64,000 bases of DNA from Rhizobium leguminosarum bv. trifolii WSM2297 (GTDB lineage Bacteria; Pseudomonadota; Alphaproteobacteria; Rhizobiales; Rhizobiaceae). Numbering within the stretch: the first letter of the stretch is position 1; the number at the start of each line of letters is the position of its first letter. The DNA lies in the NCBI RefSeq assembly GCF_000271845.1, contig NZ_JH719395.1, forward strand, positions 4,159,186 to 4,223,185, read 5' to 3'. The notes beneath the pieces are model-generated. The model was not told where the DNA came from, ran no database searches, and worked only from the letters and a program-made list of their open reading frames with translations. Below, one piece after another: positions 8,150 through 16,777 of this stretch. The translations under genes were made by a program, and so were the position numbers.

Positions 8150-8737
8150 TCATTCCGCTTCGGTGGAGGTCGCAATGCGCTTGACCGCATCAGTCGCGGT
8201 TTCGAGCACGCGTTCCGACATGCCTTGGTCAGTCATGATGCGAGAGATGGTTACGGCGCCCACCATCAGCGACAGGATGACCATGGCTTTGTCATGGGGT
8301 TTCGAGCCATCCGGCGCTGGGATCAATTCGTCGAGAATCTGAAGATGAGCTTCGATGCCACTCTGGAATGGAGCGCGCACCTCTTCGCTCAGACGTGCCG
8401 CGTCGGACCCGAGCGCCGCCAAAGGGCAACCATCGCCTTTCTCCTCCCGGTGGCCCGGAGAAAGATAGAGGTCGACAACCGCTTCAAGCGGATCGGGACT
8501 TCCAGCGGCAACCCTTGACCATCGGCGGACCGCGCTCTCCATGGCTCGCCCGGATGCGAGCGCCACAAGATCGTCCTTCGATTCGAACTGCTTGTAGAAC
8601 CCGCCTTGAGTGAGGCCGGCACCTTTCATCAGATCCTTCAGCCCGATGCCGTCGAAGCCATGCTCCCGGAAGAGGCGGCTTGCGACATTGATCACCGTTT
8701 CACGATTGGCCTCGGCTTGAGCGCGACTGACTCTCAT
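8150..8737 (-). CDS. TetR/AcrR family repressor, probable regulator of the divergent RND pump
   Basis: 195 aa. The N-terminal TetR HTH is clear (NRETVINVASRLFREHGFDGIGLKDLMKGAGLTQGGFYKQFESKDDL, about 11-56). The C-terminal part contains EKGDGCPLAALGSDAAR, typical of the TetR_C subgroup seen next to short-chain dehydrogenases and pumps. I chose the ATG at 8737 because GGAG lies 7 bases upstream; the earlier in-frame TTG at 8749 falls in the operator area. It is transcribed away from the RND adaptor gene across a 98-bp region with two palindromic sites. Confidence 0.88.
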   Translation of the reverse strand: MRVSRAQAEANRETVINVASRLFREHGFDGIGLKDLMKGAGLTQGGFYKQFESKDDLVALASGRAMESAVRRWSRVAAGSPDPLEAVVDLYLSPGHREEKGDGCPLAALGSDAARLSEEVRAPFQSGIEAHLQILDELIPAPDGSKPHDKAMVILSLMVGAVTISRIMTDQGMSERVLETATDAVKRIATSTEAE

Positions 8738-8748
8738 AGCGATCTCCA

Positions 8749-8771
8749 ATTAGATTTCATTTGACATCTAT
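8749..8771. promoter_or_regulatory. Operator-like site 1 in the TetR/RND divergent promoter
   Basis: AATTAGAT (8749-8756) and ACATCTAT (8764-8771) form an imperfect inverted repeat. TTGACATCTA (8761-8770) recurs exactly in front of the SDR gene at 15118-15127. TTGACA at 8761 could also be a -35 box for the pump gene, so a bound repressor would block RNA polymerase. Confidence 0.6.
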
Positions 8772-8784
8772 ACGACAAATAGAG

Positions 8785-8800
8785 TTAGATCGCAATCTAA
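8785..8800. promoter_or_regulatory. Operator-like site 2 in the TetR/RND divergent promoter
   Basis: TTAGAT and ATCTAA form a perfect inverted repeat around CGCA. The half TTAGATnnCAATC (8785-8797) is also present at 15136-15148 before the SDR gene. It lies 36 bases before the adaptor start, a normal place for a TetR operator. Confidence 0.65.
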
Positions 8801-8835
8801 ATAAATAGCTGCGCCCGTCAAGAAGGGTTACTGAC

Positions 8836-9951
8836 ATGAACCGCAAAATTCTCCTCGCCTCGTTCGGCCTTCTGGCGGCCGCCGGCGCCACGACGTTCGT
8901 CTTTGCCGCCAAGTCTTCGGACGCAAGCGCGCCGGCCGCCGATCCCCGATCAGCAACGCCCTTCGTCAAGTTGGTGGAAGCAAAGAGGCCGGAGAGCGCC
9001 GAACGCAGCTTCACCGGCACCATCGCCGCTCGGGTGCAAAGCAATCTTGGTTTTCGTGTGCCCGGCAAGATCGTGCAGCGCTATGTGGACGTCGGTGTGC
9101 AGGTCAAGGCCGGTCAGCCGCTGATGCGCATCGACGAGACCGATCTGCGCCTCGCACTGACGGCGAAACGAAACGCCGTCGCTGCGGCTGAGGCTGTGCT
9201 GACCCAGGCGCAAGCAGATGAGAGACGTTACGCCGCTTTGGTGAAAAACGGATTGGCCGCGACGCCGCAGCGCTACGAGCAAGCCAAGGCAGCGCTTGAC
9301 ACCGCGACTGCGCAGCTTGCCGCGGCGCAAGCGGACGCCAAGGTCGCGGAAAACGAGGCCGCCTATTCCGTCCTCGTTGCCGACACCGATGGAACGGTCG
9401 TCGAAACGCTCGGCGAGCCGGGGCAAGTGGTGACGGCGGGCCAAACCGTGGTCCGGCTCGCACAGGCGGGCCCGCGTGAAGCGCTGGTCTGGATGCCGGA
9501 ATTCCTCAGGCCGCAGCTCGGCGAGACGGCCGATGCCAGCATCTACGGAAACGAAAGCCGGCAGGACAAGGCGCGGCTTCGGCAGATCTCCGACGCCGCC
9601 GATCCGCAAACCCGCACCTATGAGGCGCGCTGGGTGCTGGATGGCGCCGCAGCGTCGGCGCCGCTGGGGGCGACGGTGACGATCAGGATTTCCAGCAACA
9701 GCGGCCAATCGCATGCCGCGGTGCCAGTCGGCGCCGTATTGGACGATGGCAGCCGAACAGGCGTCTGGGTCTTCGACGAGAAATCTTCGACCGTCCACTT
9801 CCGGCAGGTGAAAATAGAGCAGCTGGGTGAGGAGGTCGCATTGGTTTCCAGCGTCAATGCAGGCGAGCCGGTCGTCGCTCTCGGCGCCCATCTGCTGCAG
9901 GACGGCGCCAGCGTGCGCACCAAGGCGGAACAGACAGAGGCGGCAAACTGA
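8836..9951 (+). CDS. RND efflux periplasmic adaptor subunit
   Basis: 371 aa. Membrane-fusion protein that links an inner-membrane RND pump to an outer-membrane channel in the periplasm. An N-terminal membrane anchor/signal (ILLASFGLLAAAGATTFVFA, 4-24) is followed by a lipoyl-like half motif (GFRVPGKIVQRYVDVGVQVKAGQPLMRID), an alpha-helical hairpin rich in Ala/Gln (about 105-170), and the second lipoyl half (GTVVETLGEPGQVVTAGQTVVRLA). No N-terminal Cys is seen, so it is not a lipoprotein. Its stop overlaps the pump start (ATGA at 9951). No outer-membrane factor gene is nearby, so the pump probably borrows one. Confidence 0.92.
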   Translation: MNRKILLASFGLLAAAGATTFVFAAKSSDASAPAADPRSATPFVKLVEAKRPESAERSFTGTIAARVQSNLGFRVPGKIVQRYVDVGVQVKAGQPLMRIDETDLRLALTAKRNAVAAAEAVLTQAQADERRYAALVKNGLAATPQRYEQAKAALDTATAQLAAAQADAKVAENEAAYSVLVADTDGTVVETLGEPGQVVTAGQTVVRLAQAGPREALVWMPEFLRPQLGETADASIYGNESRQDKARLRQISDAADPQTRTYEARWVLDGAAASAPLGATVTIRISSNSGQSHAAVPVGAVLDDGSRTGVWVFDEKSSTVHFRQVKIEQLGEEVALVSSVNAGEPVVALGAHLLQDGASVRTKAEQTEAAN

Positions 9952-12900
9952 TGAACTTCAATCTCTCCGCGCTCGCCGTTCGCGAGCGGGCCGTCACCCT
10001 GTTCTTCATCGTTCTGCTGGCCGCCGCCGGCGCCTATGCATTCGTCAAGCTTGGGCGCGCCGAGGACCCCTCCTTCACCATCAAGACCCTGACCGTGACA
10101 TCCGTGTGGCCGGGCGCGACAGCGCGCGAAATGCAGGATCTGGTCGCCGAGCCGCTTGAAAAACGCCTCCAGGAACTCACCTGGTACGATCGTGTCGAAA
10201 CGACAACGCGGCCAGGCTACGCCTTTTTGACCGTCACCTTGAAGGACAGTACGCCGGCAACGGCAGTCGAGGAGGAATTCTATCAGGCCCGGAAGAAGCT
10301 TGGAGACGAGGCCCGCAACCTGCCGCGGGGCGTGCTCGGTCCCTTTGTCAACGACGAGTATTCCGATGTCAGCTTCGGTCTTTATGCGCTGAAGGCCAAG
10401 GGCATGCCGATGCGCGAGCTGGTGCGCCAGGCGGAGGTGATCCGCCAGGATCTTCTGCATGTGCCTGGAGTCAAGAAGATCAACATCCTCGGAGAGCGGC
10501 CCGAACAAATCTTTGTCGAATTCTCCTATGTCAAGCTGGCCACCCTCGGCATTTCGGCACAGGACGTCGCGGCCGCCTTGCAGCGGCAAAACACCGTCAC
10601 GCCGGCCGGATCGATCGATACGCGCGGCCCGCAGGTCTTCATTCGCTTCGATGGCGCCTATGACAGCCTCCAGGCGATCGCCGACACGCCGATCGCTGCG
10701 GCCGGGCGCACCTTGAAGCTCTCGGATTTTGCCGAAGTGCGGCGCGGTTATGAAGATCCGGCCACCTATCTCATTCGCCATGACGGCGAGCCCGCCATCA
10801 TGCTTGCCGCGGTGATGCAACAGGGCTGGAACGGTCTGGACCTCGGCAAGGCGCTGGAAGAGAGATCCGCAGCGATCGCAAAGACCTTGCCGCTCGGCAT
10901 GACGCTCGCCAAGGTCAGCGACCAGGCAGTCAACATCGAGGAAGCCGTCGGCGAGTTCATGCTGAAATTCGCCATGGCGCTCGGCGTCGTGTTGTTCGTC
11001 AGCCTCGTCAGCCTCGGTTGGCGCGTCGGCATCGTCGTGGCTCTGGCCGTTCCGCTCACACTTGCCGTCGTCTTCCTCATCATGCTGGAAACCGGCCGGT
11101 TCTTCGATCGCATCACGCTTGGTGCACTCATCCTGGCGCTCGGCCTTCTGGTCGACGACGCCATCATCGCCATCGAGGTGATGGTGGTGAAGATGGAAGA
11201 GGGCATGGATCGCATCAAGGCGGCCGCCTATGCCTGGAGCCATACCGCGGCCCCGATGCTGTCGGGCACACTCGTGACGATCATCGGTTTGATGCCGGTC
11301 GGCTTTGCCAGGTCAACCGCCGGCGAATATGCCGGCAACATCTTCTGGGTGGTGGGCTTTGCCCTGATCGTGTCCTGGATTGTCGCGGTGATCTTCACGC
11401 CCTATCTCGGGGTCAAGATGCTGCCGGCGATCAAGCCGGTCGAAGGTGGCCATCACGCCATCTACAACACCCCCAATTACCGGCGCCTGCGAGGGATTAT
11501 CGAATTTACCGTGCGCCACAAGTTCGTCACATGTGCGGTGGTTGCCATCGCCATGGGGATCTCCGTGGTCGGCATGGGTGCGGTGAAAAAGCAGTTCTTC
11601 CCGACGTCGGACCGCCCCGAGGTCCTCGTCGAAGTTCGCATGCCCGAAGGCACGAGTATCGAGACGACGACGGCAACGGTCGAGAAGCTCGAAGGGTGGT
11701 TGCAGAAGCAGCCGGAGGCGAAGACCGTCACCAGCTATGTCGGTCAGGGCGCTCCCCGCTTCTTCTTTGCCATGGCGCCGGAATTGCCGGATCCGTCTTT
11801 CGCCAAGATCGTCGTGCTGACCCCTGACGCTCATACACGCGAGGACTTGAAGCTTCGGCTCCGCGCGGCCATTTCGGACGGCCTCACCCCTGAAGCCTAT
11901 GTCCGCGTCACCCAGCTCGTCTTCGGTCCTTACACGCCGTTTCCGGTCGAGTTCCGGATCACCGGCCCGGATCCGGAGCAACTGTACCAGATTTCCGACA
12001 AAGCCCTCGCTATCATGAAGAGCGTGCCGGACGTGCGCCAGGCAAACCGTGATTGGGGCAACCGCACGCCCGTGCTGCGTTTCGTTCCCGACCAGGATCG
12101 GCTGAACCTGATCGGCCTGTCGCCGGCCGAGGCAGCCCAGCAGATGCAGTTGCTGCTGAGCGGAATTCCGAGTACCGAAGTTCGCGAAAATATCCGCAAC
12201 GTGCCTGTCGTTGCACGCAGTGCCGGCGGCAACCGGCTTGATCCCTCACGATTGGCAGACTTCTCGCTGATGAGCCGGGATGGGCGGCAGGTCCCGCTCG
12301 ATCAGATCGGCCACTCGGAAATCCGCTTTGAAGAACCGATCCTGAAACGCCGCGATCGAACGCCGGTCATTACGATCCGGTCCGATATCAACGAAGCGAC
12401 ACAGCCGCCGGAGGTCTCAGAGCAGGTCATGAAGGCGCTTCAGCCGCTGATTGCCTCGCTTCCCGTGGGATATCGGATTGAGATGGGCGGAAACATCGAG
12501 GAATCACTCAAGGCCAACAACGCCCTCGTCAAGATCTTCCCGGCGATGGTTGCCGCCATGCTGATCGTTATCGTGCTGCAGGTCCGTAGCCTGTCGACGA
12601 TGACCATGGTCATGCTGACGGGGCCGCTCGGTCTTGCCGGGGCGGTTCCGGTCTTGCTGCTCTTCGACAAGCCTTTCGGCTTCAATGCCATTCTCGGATT
12701 GATCGGGCTGGCTGGAATCCTGATGCGCAACACCCTGATCCTGACGGAACAGATCAAGGAGAATAAGGCAGCCGGTCTCGACGATTATCACGCCGTCATC
12801 GAGGCGACGGTTCAGCGGACACGTCCGGTCATTCTGACCGCCCTTGCGGCCGTGCTTGCCTTCATACCTCTGACGCACTCGGTGTTCTGGGGGTCGATGG

Positions 12901-13061
12901 CCTACACGCTCATCGGTGGTACGGCAGTCGGCACAGTGATGATCCTGCTCTTCCTTCCCGCTCTCTACGCCACCTGGTTCCGCATCAAGCCGACGAAAAA
13001 TGAAGATCATGAAAATCACCCGAAGGACGTGGAGTTACCGACGGCAATGGCTGCCGAGTGA
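9951..13061 (+). CDS. RND efflux permease (AcrB/MexB-like)
   Basis: 1036 aa, the usual length. An inner-membrane proton-driven exporter with 12 membrane segments and two large periplasmic loops. VREAAVTLFF-type N-terminal helix (here VRERAVTLFFIVLLAAAGAYAFVKLGRAEDPSF) is followed by the typical GRAEDPSF motif. The TM4 proton-relay region reads LALGLLVDDAIIAIEVMVVKMEEG, with both Asp residues kept. RAEDP and the sequence style place it in the subgroup of smaller-substrate HAE1-like pumps common in rhizobia; substrate cannot be read from sequence. It is translationally coupled to the adaptor. Confidence 0.93.
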   Translation: MNFNLSALAVRERAVTLFFIVLLAAAGAYAFVKLGRAEDPSFTIKTLTVTSVWPGATAREMQDLVAEPLEKRLQELTWYDRVETTTRPGYAFLTVTLKDSTPATAVEEEFYQARKKLGDEARNLPRGVLGPFVNDEYSDVSFGLYALKAKGMPMRELVRQAEVIRQDLLHVPGVKKINILGERPEQIFVEFSYVKLATLGISAQDVAAALQRQNTVTPAGSIDTRGPQVFIRFDGAYDSLQAIADTPIAAAGRTLKLSDFAEVRRGYEDPATYLIRHDGEPAIMLAAVMQQGWNGLDLGKALEERSAAIAKTLPLGMTLAKVSDQAVNIEEAVGEFMLKFAMALGVVLFVSLVSLGWRVGIVVALAVPLTLAVVFLIMLETGRFFDRITLGALILALGLLVDDAIIAIEVMVVKMEEGMDRIKAAAYAWSHTAAPMLSGTLVTIIGLMPVGFARSTAGEYAGNIFWVVGFALIVSWIVAVIFTPYLGVKMLPAIKPVEGGHHAIYNTPNYRRLRGIIEFTVRHKFVTCAVVAIAMGISVVGMGAVKKQFFPTSDRPEVLVEVRMPEGTSIETTTATVEKLEGWLQKQPEAKTVTSYVGQGAPRFFFAMAPELPDPSFAKIVVLTPDAHTREDLKLRLRAAISDGLTPEAYVRVTQLVFGPYTPFPVEFRITGPDPEQLYQISDKALAIMKSVPDVRQANRDWGNRTPVLRFVPDQDRLNLIGLSPAEAAQQMQLLLSGIPSTEVRENIRNVPVVARSAGGNRLDPSRLADFSLMSRDGRQVPLDQIGHSEIRFEEPILKRRDRTPVITIRSDINEATQPPEVSEQVMKALQPLIASLPVGYRIEMGGNIEESLKANNALVKIFPAMVAAMLIVIVLQVRSLSTMTMVMLTGPLGLAGAVPVLLLFDKPFGFNAILGLIGLAGILMRNTLILTEQIKENKAAGLDDYHAVIEATVQRTRPVILTALAAVLAFIPLTHSVFWGSMAYTLIGGTAVGTVMILLFLPALYATWFRIKPTKNEDHENHPKDVELPTAMAAE

Positions 13062-13079
13062 TGTTTTCCGGAGGCGGTC

Positions 13080-13723
13080 ATGACTTTTGCGGATCCGATA
13101 GCAACTGACCTCGAGCAGTCGCGGACGCGGATACTCGAGGTGGCGGAAAGGTATTTTCGGCGGATCGGCTATCATAAGACGTCGGTCGCCGACATCGCCG
13201 CCGAACTCGGCATGAGCCGCGCCAATATCTATCGCTTCCCTCGAGGACGGCGATCAACAGCTCCGTCTGCGGGCTGGTGGTCAAAGAGGTTGCTGACATC
13301 GCTCTGGCGATCGCACGAACCGATGCGCCGACGAGCAAAAAGCTGGCGGATCTCTTGACCGCCATTCATGGGCACAGCGCGAGAAGGCTGGTGGAGGACA
13401 GACCCATGCACGAGTTGCTCGTCGCCGCCGCGGATGGAAGTTGGGCAACCATCAACGCCCATAATGAGCAGATCCTGGCAATCCTCAAAGCGCTTGTCCG
13501 CGAGGGTGTGCAGACAGGCGAGTTCAAGGTTGAAGACGCCGACGAAGCCGCGCGCGGCATCATCACCGCCTTCCTGCCGTTCTTCCATCCGGTTCTGGTC
13601 GAGCAGCGCGTTCAGGAGGGTGAGGCCACCGCAGTCAGCGTCCATGCCCAAATCCGCTTCATCCTGACAGCGCTCGGCACATCAGACCGCACGACGTCAC
13701 CGAAAGAGATCAGCGTAATTTAG
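13080..13723 (+). pseudogene. TetR family regulator, broken by one frameshift
   Basis: Residues 1-52 in frame 1 give a good TetR HTH (SRTRILEVAERYFRRIGYHKTSVADIAAELGMSRANIYRF). At about 13239 the reading frame must change; frame 2 then gives NSSVCGLVVKEVADIALAI and a full-length C-terminal ligand domain to 13723. Family members read YRFFPSRTAIN at the junction, so a loss of 1 or 4 bases near CGCTTCCCTCG explains the break. It lies 18 bases downstream of the pump gene, probably once its co-transcribed regulator. Sequencing error is not excluded. If truly dead, the divergent TetR at 8150-8737 is the remaining local repressor. Confidence 0.82.
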
Positions 13724-13755
13724 CGCTGCCGACCTTGCTCTTTCCGATAATGCCA

Positions 13756-13788
13756 TTATCTAGCGCACTAGATAAAAGCACACTAGAT
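13756..13788. promoter_or_regulatory. MarR operator-like palindrome plus extra half-site
   Basis: TTATCTAG (13756-13763) and CTAGATAA (13768-13775) form a perfect 8-bp-arm inverted repeat around CGCA. A further half-site CACTAGAT follows at 13781-13788, ending 6 bases before the MarR start codon. This is the expected layout for autorepression by a MarR dimer. Confidence 0.7.
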
Positions 13789-13794
13789 GAAGCC

Positions 13795-14277
13795 ATGTCG
13801 AACAACGAGATCACATCCCGCCGCGCGGTCGGCACCCAACTTTCGTTTGCGCTCTATGGCGCCGCCAATAGGATGGCGCGCCTTCACAAGCCATTTTTGC
13901 AGCCGCTCGGCCTGACTTTCCCGCAATACCTGGTGATGCTTGAACTTTATGGCGGTACGCCCCGCGCCGTTGGAGAGTTGGGTTTAAAGCTCGATATGGA
14001 CACCGGAACGATCACGCCGCTGCTGAAGCGTCTGGAATCGGCCGGCATGGTGACCCGGACGCGCGATCGCCATGACGAGCGGCGGGTGCTCATCCATCTG
14101 ACCAAAGCCGGTGAATCCCTGCGCGAGGAACTTTGGGCCGTCACCGACAAGATCAAAACCGCCTGCCAGCTCACGGACGAGGGGCTGGCCGATCTGCGCG
14201 ACACGCTGCACGCATTCGCTCGCCCCGCCGCGATTGAGCCGGGCGTTCTTCCACATCAGAGAAAGGTCATTCCATGA
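13795..14277 (+). CDS. MarR family regulator (OhrR-like, without the sensor Cys)
   Basis: 160 aa from the ATG of MSNNEITS (13795); an earlier in-frame start at 13735 would run through the palindromic operator. Winged-helix features: LTFPQYLVMLELYGGTPRAVGELGLKLDMDTGTITPLLKRLESAGMVTRTRDRHDERRVLIHLT, the recognition helix and wing DERRV. The N-terminal QLSFALYGAANRM is the position where OhrR proteins carry the peroxide-sensing Cys (QLCFALY); here it is Ser, and the protein has only one Cys near the C-terminus (TACQL). It therefore likely senses something other than organic peroxides through that residue. It overlaps the next gene by 4 bases. Confidence 0.88.
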   Translation: MSNNEITSRRAVGTQLSFALYGAANRMARLHKPFLQPLGLTFPQYLVMLELYGGTPRAVGELGLKLDMDTGTITPLLKRLESAGMVTRTRDRHDERRVLIHLTKAGESLREELWAVTDKIKTACQLTDEGLADLRDTLHAFARPAAIEPGVLPHQRKVIP

Positions 14278-15017
14278 AGATCGGGATCATCGGCGCTGGA
14301 AATATCGGCGCGACGCTGGCGAGAAAATTCGCCGCCAGCGGCCATGAGGTCAAGCTCGCCAACTCAAAGGGACCGGACACGATCCGCGAACTTGCCGGCG
14401 ATATCGGAGCGGCCGCCGTTTCGAAGGAAGAAGCCGTCCGGGGCGTCGAGGTGGTGGTACTTTCAATCCCATTCGCAAGCTATCGCGACCTCGGTGGGCT
14501 CTTCAATGACGTGCCCAAAGAGGTCGTGGTGATCGATACGTCAAACTATTATCCGTTTCGCGACGGTGCGATCGCGGACCTCGATGGCGGGATTCCCGAA
14601 AGCGTTTGGGTGAGCGGGCAAATCGGCCGACCCGTCGTCAAGGCGTGGAATGCCGTCCTGGCGGCAACGCTCTCGGAGAAGGGGCGGCCTGACGGCACGG
14701 ATGGACGCATCGCCATTCCGGTGGCCGGCGATGCTCCGGAAGCCAAGGCGATTGCCATGGCGCTGGTGGAAGTCACCGGTTTCGATGCGGTGGATGCTGG
14801 CGGGCTGTTGGAGTCTTGGCGCCAACAGCCCGGAACTCCCGCCTATTGCACGGAACTTGCAGCGACCGAGCTGAAGGAGGCGCTGCGATCGGCGGATCGA
14901 TCCCAGGCAGCCAATAATCGCGACTCCCTGATCAAGGAGTTCATGGCAACAGGCGGAAGTCTGACCCATGGCGAGATGGTCGCTCGCAACCGTGCCCGGA
15001 CTGCCATCACCCAATAG
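14274..15017 (+). CDS. F420-dependent NADP oxidoreductase-like protein
   Basis: 247 aa. N-terminal Rossmann motif MKIGIIGAGNIGATLARKFAASGHEVKLANSKGPDT binds NAD(P); the fold matches the 'NADP oxidoreductase, coenzyme F420-dependent' family (PF03807). In bacteria without F420 such proteins act as NADPH-dependent reductases of unknown substrate. SWVSGQIGRPVVKAWNAV and the MALVEVTGFDAVDAGGLLESWRQQPGTPAYC block are typical of this group. The start ATGA overlaps the MarR stop, so the two genes are translationally coupled and probably controlled by the palindrome at 13756. Real substrate unknown. Confidence 0.82.
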   Translation: MKIGIIGAGNIGATLARKFAASGHEVKLANSKGPDTIRELAGDIGAAAVSKEEAVRGVEVVVLSIPFASYRDLGGLFNDVPKEVVVIDTSNYYPFRDGAIADLDGGIPESVWVSGQIGRPVVKAWNAVLAATLSEKGRPDGTDGRIAIPVAGDAPEAKAIAMALVEVTGFDAVDAGGLLESWRQQPGTPAYCTELAATELKEALRSADRSQAANNRDSLIKEFMATGGSLTHGEMVARNRARTAITQ

Positions 15018-15115
15018 GCGCTCATACCTCGGGTCACTTCAGGCAGCTGGTTCGCGCGTATGCGATTTTCGGGCAAAAATCTCCGCAGAACAAAAACCGC
15101 TTGATTTTATATTTC

Positions 15116-15148
15116 GATTGACATCTAAGCTTGAATTAGATGTCAATC
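15116..15148. promoter_or_regulatory. 13-bp-arm perfect palindrome before the SDR gene
   Basis: GATTGACATCTAA (15116-15128) and TTAGATGTCAATC (15136-15148) are exact inverted repeats with a 7-base spacer. The half-site matches the two TetR/RND sites at 8749-8771 and 8785-8800. It lies 56 bases before the SDR start and is the strongest operator-like sequence in the window. Confidence 0.75.
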
Positions 15149-15204
15149 GTCATCTTACATGACGTCTGTGAAGATCAACGACTCGCCCAATCCGAGGAAC
15201 ATGC

Positions 15205-16026
15205 ATGTCCAAAAATAAGGTTGTAGTGATCACCGGAGCCTCCTCCGGAATAGGCGAAGCTTCAGCGCGCCTCCTTGCACAAAATGGTTTTCAGGTCTTC
15301 GGCGGCGCCCGCGATCCGAAGCGTGCCAATCCGATTTCCGGCGTGCGCTTCGGCACTGTCGACGTCACCGATGACGCTTCGGTCTCGAACTTTGTCGAAT
15401 GGGCTCTCGCCGAAGCGGGTAAAATCGATATCCTCATCAATAATGCCGGCGTTTCGCTGGTTGGCCCTGTCGAGAACACCTCGATTGCCGAAGCACACAC
15501 GGTGTTCGATACGAACGTGTTCGGCCCATTGCGCATGATCCGTGCCGTTCTACCCTCCATGCGAGCCGCCCGCAGCGGCCTGATCATCAATGTCAGCTCG
15601 GTGCTGGGCTTTCTGCCGGCGCCATTCATGGGATTATATGCGAGCAGCAAACATGCGCTGGAAGGACTGTCCGAGTCTCTCGACCATGAGATTCGCGAAT
15701 TCAACGTGCGCGTGGTGCTCCTTGAACCCACCTTCACGAACACGAAACTCGATGTAAACGCAGCGCAAACCGAGATCCCCCTGGGGGTCTATGCGACGCA
15801 GGCTGACGCGACCATCAAAGCGGTACAGGCTCAGATCAGAACCGCGCCGTCGCCGCAGGCAGTAGCAGAGAAAATCCTGGCGGCAATCAATGGTCCATAC
15901 CGCATGCGTCAACCGGCCGGCGGCCAGGCGACGCTGCTGAGCCGGTTACGCAGGTTTATGCCGGCAAGCGCAGTCGATAGCAGTCTGCGCAAGACATTCG
16001 GCTTCGCAAAACGCCGCCCGTCCTAA
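15205..16026 (+). CDS. Short-chain dehydrogenase/reductase
   Basis: 273 aa, classical SDR. Cofactor motif TGASSGIG at 10-17, NNAG at 79-82, catalytic Ser131/132, Tyr145 and Lys149 (YASSK). It should be an NAD(P)-dependent oxidoreductase in the cytosol; the substrate cannot be read from sequence. The C-terminus is longer than in the shortest SDRs and Arg-rich (RRFMPASAVDSSLRKTFGFAKRRPS). It stands alone behind the 13-bp palindrome, which suggests control by the TetR at 8150-8737. SDR genes paired with TetR and pump genes are often part of detoxification responses. Confidence 0.9.
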   Translation: MSKNKVVVITGASSGIGEASARLLAQNGFQVFGGARDPKRANPISGVRFGTVDVTDDASVSNFVEWALAEAGKIDILINNAGVSLVGPVENTSIAEAHTVFDTNVFGPLRMIRAVLPSMRAARSGLIINVSSVLGFLPAPFMGLYASSKHALEGLSESLDHEIREFNVRVVLLEPTFTNTKLDVNAAQTEIPLGVYATQADATIKAVQAQIRTAPSPQAVAEKILAAINGPYRMRQPAGGQATLLSRLRRFMPASAVDSSLRKTFGFAKRRPS

Positions 16027-16140
16027 GTTTGCCGAAGCTTCCAGACGTCGTCGGTTTCAACGGCATCGTTTCTGCGAACCTCGTGTCGGCGCACCGCAGA
16101 GCATCACCCGACGACGTCATCTGCCTCCGTCGAGCAAAGC

Positions 16141-16419
16141 CTAATCCCCAAAGAACCGGATCGGTTTATATCGGCGGTGCGCGATGATCAGGCTTCTGTC
16201 GGGCTGGATGATGTAGGTTTCCTCGACCTGCTGGCCGTACTGGTCGATGAAATCATGCGGGAAGCTGGAGCCGGGCGGGGATTTGGTGAGCTTGCTGCGC
16301 GGCTGGCCGTTATAGGTGATGCTGCCCGGGATCGGTTCGAGGCCCGGGCCCTCATAGGTGACGGTGGTACACCCGGTTAGAACCAGGGTGCCGATGAGGC
16401 CGATGACTGCAGGTTTCAT
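16141..16419 (-). CDS. Small lipoprotein of unknown function
   Basis: 92 aa from MKPAVIGLIGTLVLTGC. The lipobox LTGC places the acylated Cys at residue 17, so it should be anchored in a membrane facing the periplasm. The mature part has no motif I recognise; it contains GSITYNGQPRSKLTKSPPGSSFPHDFIDQYGQQVEETYIIQPDRSLIIAHRRYKPIRFFGD. A much longer frame runs upstream to 16551, but the signal peptide start clearly decides for 16419. No operon partner is visible. Confidence 0.75.
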   Translation of the reverse strand: MKPAVIGLIGTLVLTGCTTVTYEGPGLEPIPGSITYNGQPRSKLTKSPPGSSFPHDFIDQYGQQVEETYIIQPDRSLIIAHRRYKPIRFFGD

Positions 16420-16777
16420 ACAAATCCCCTCCCGATGCGCCGAAGGATGTGATCTTACTCCCGACCGGGCGGTGCTCACCAGATCAAACGGCAGATCCGC
16501 CTTCAATCCTTCGGGAAGGGTCGGCTGGAGCGGCGTGATCGATTCAACCATCCATTGCCGAAACCGGCGCTGTTTGCTAGATCGGCGGGGTCGAAAAAGG
16601 CAGGATCGGTTGAGGTAAGCCCGGTCCCTTCCGTTGGAGCGTCAGCGCTCTCAAGAAGCTCTGCTCCGTGCCACGGCACGAGAACCCGCGACGTGATCCG
16701 CATGGAGATGCGGGATCCCGGCGGTGTGCGGAGACGGCAACAAGGCAGTCCCGGGATTTTTTTGAACGGAGACTGTC
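16420..16777. other. 358-bp gap with hairpins, no gene seen
   Basis: No credible coding frame. It holds ATCCGCAT/ATGCGGGAT inverted sequences around 16696-16716, and ATCCCGG (16715-16721) with CCGGGAT (16751-16757) followed by seven T, a possible terminator with a large 29-base loop. These lie just before the broken VOC gene. Confidence 0.4.

Noticed and set aside
8047..16026. Genomic island integrated at tRNA-Gly
   Set aside because: The accessory efflux block starts right after the tRNA, but I find no integrase and no repeat of the tRNA 3' end near 16 kb.
16715..16764. Intrinsic terminator before the VOC gene
   Set aside because: The 7-bp stem and seven T are present but the loop of 29 bases makes it weak; mentioned only in the gap entry.
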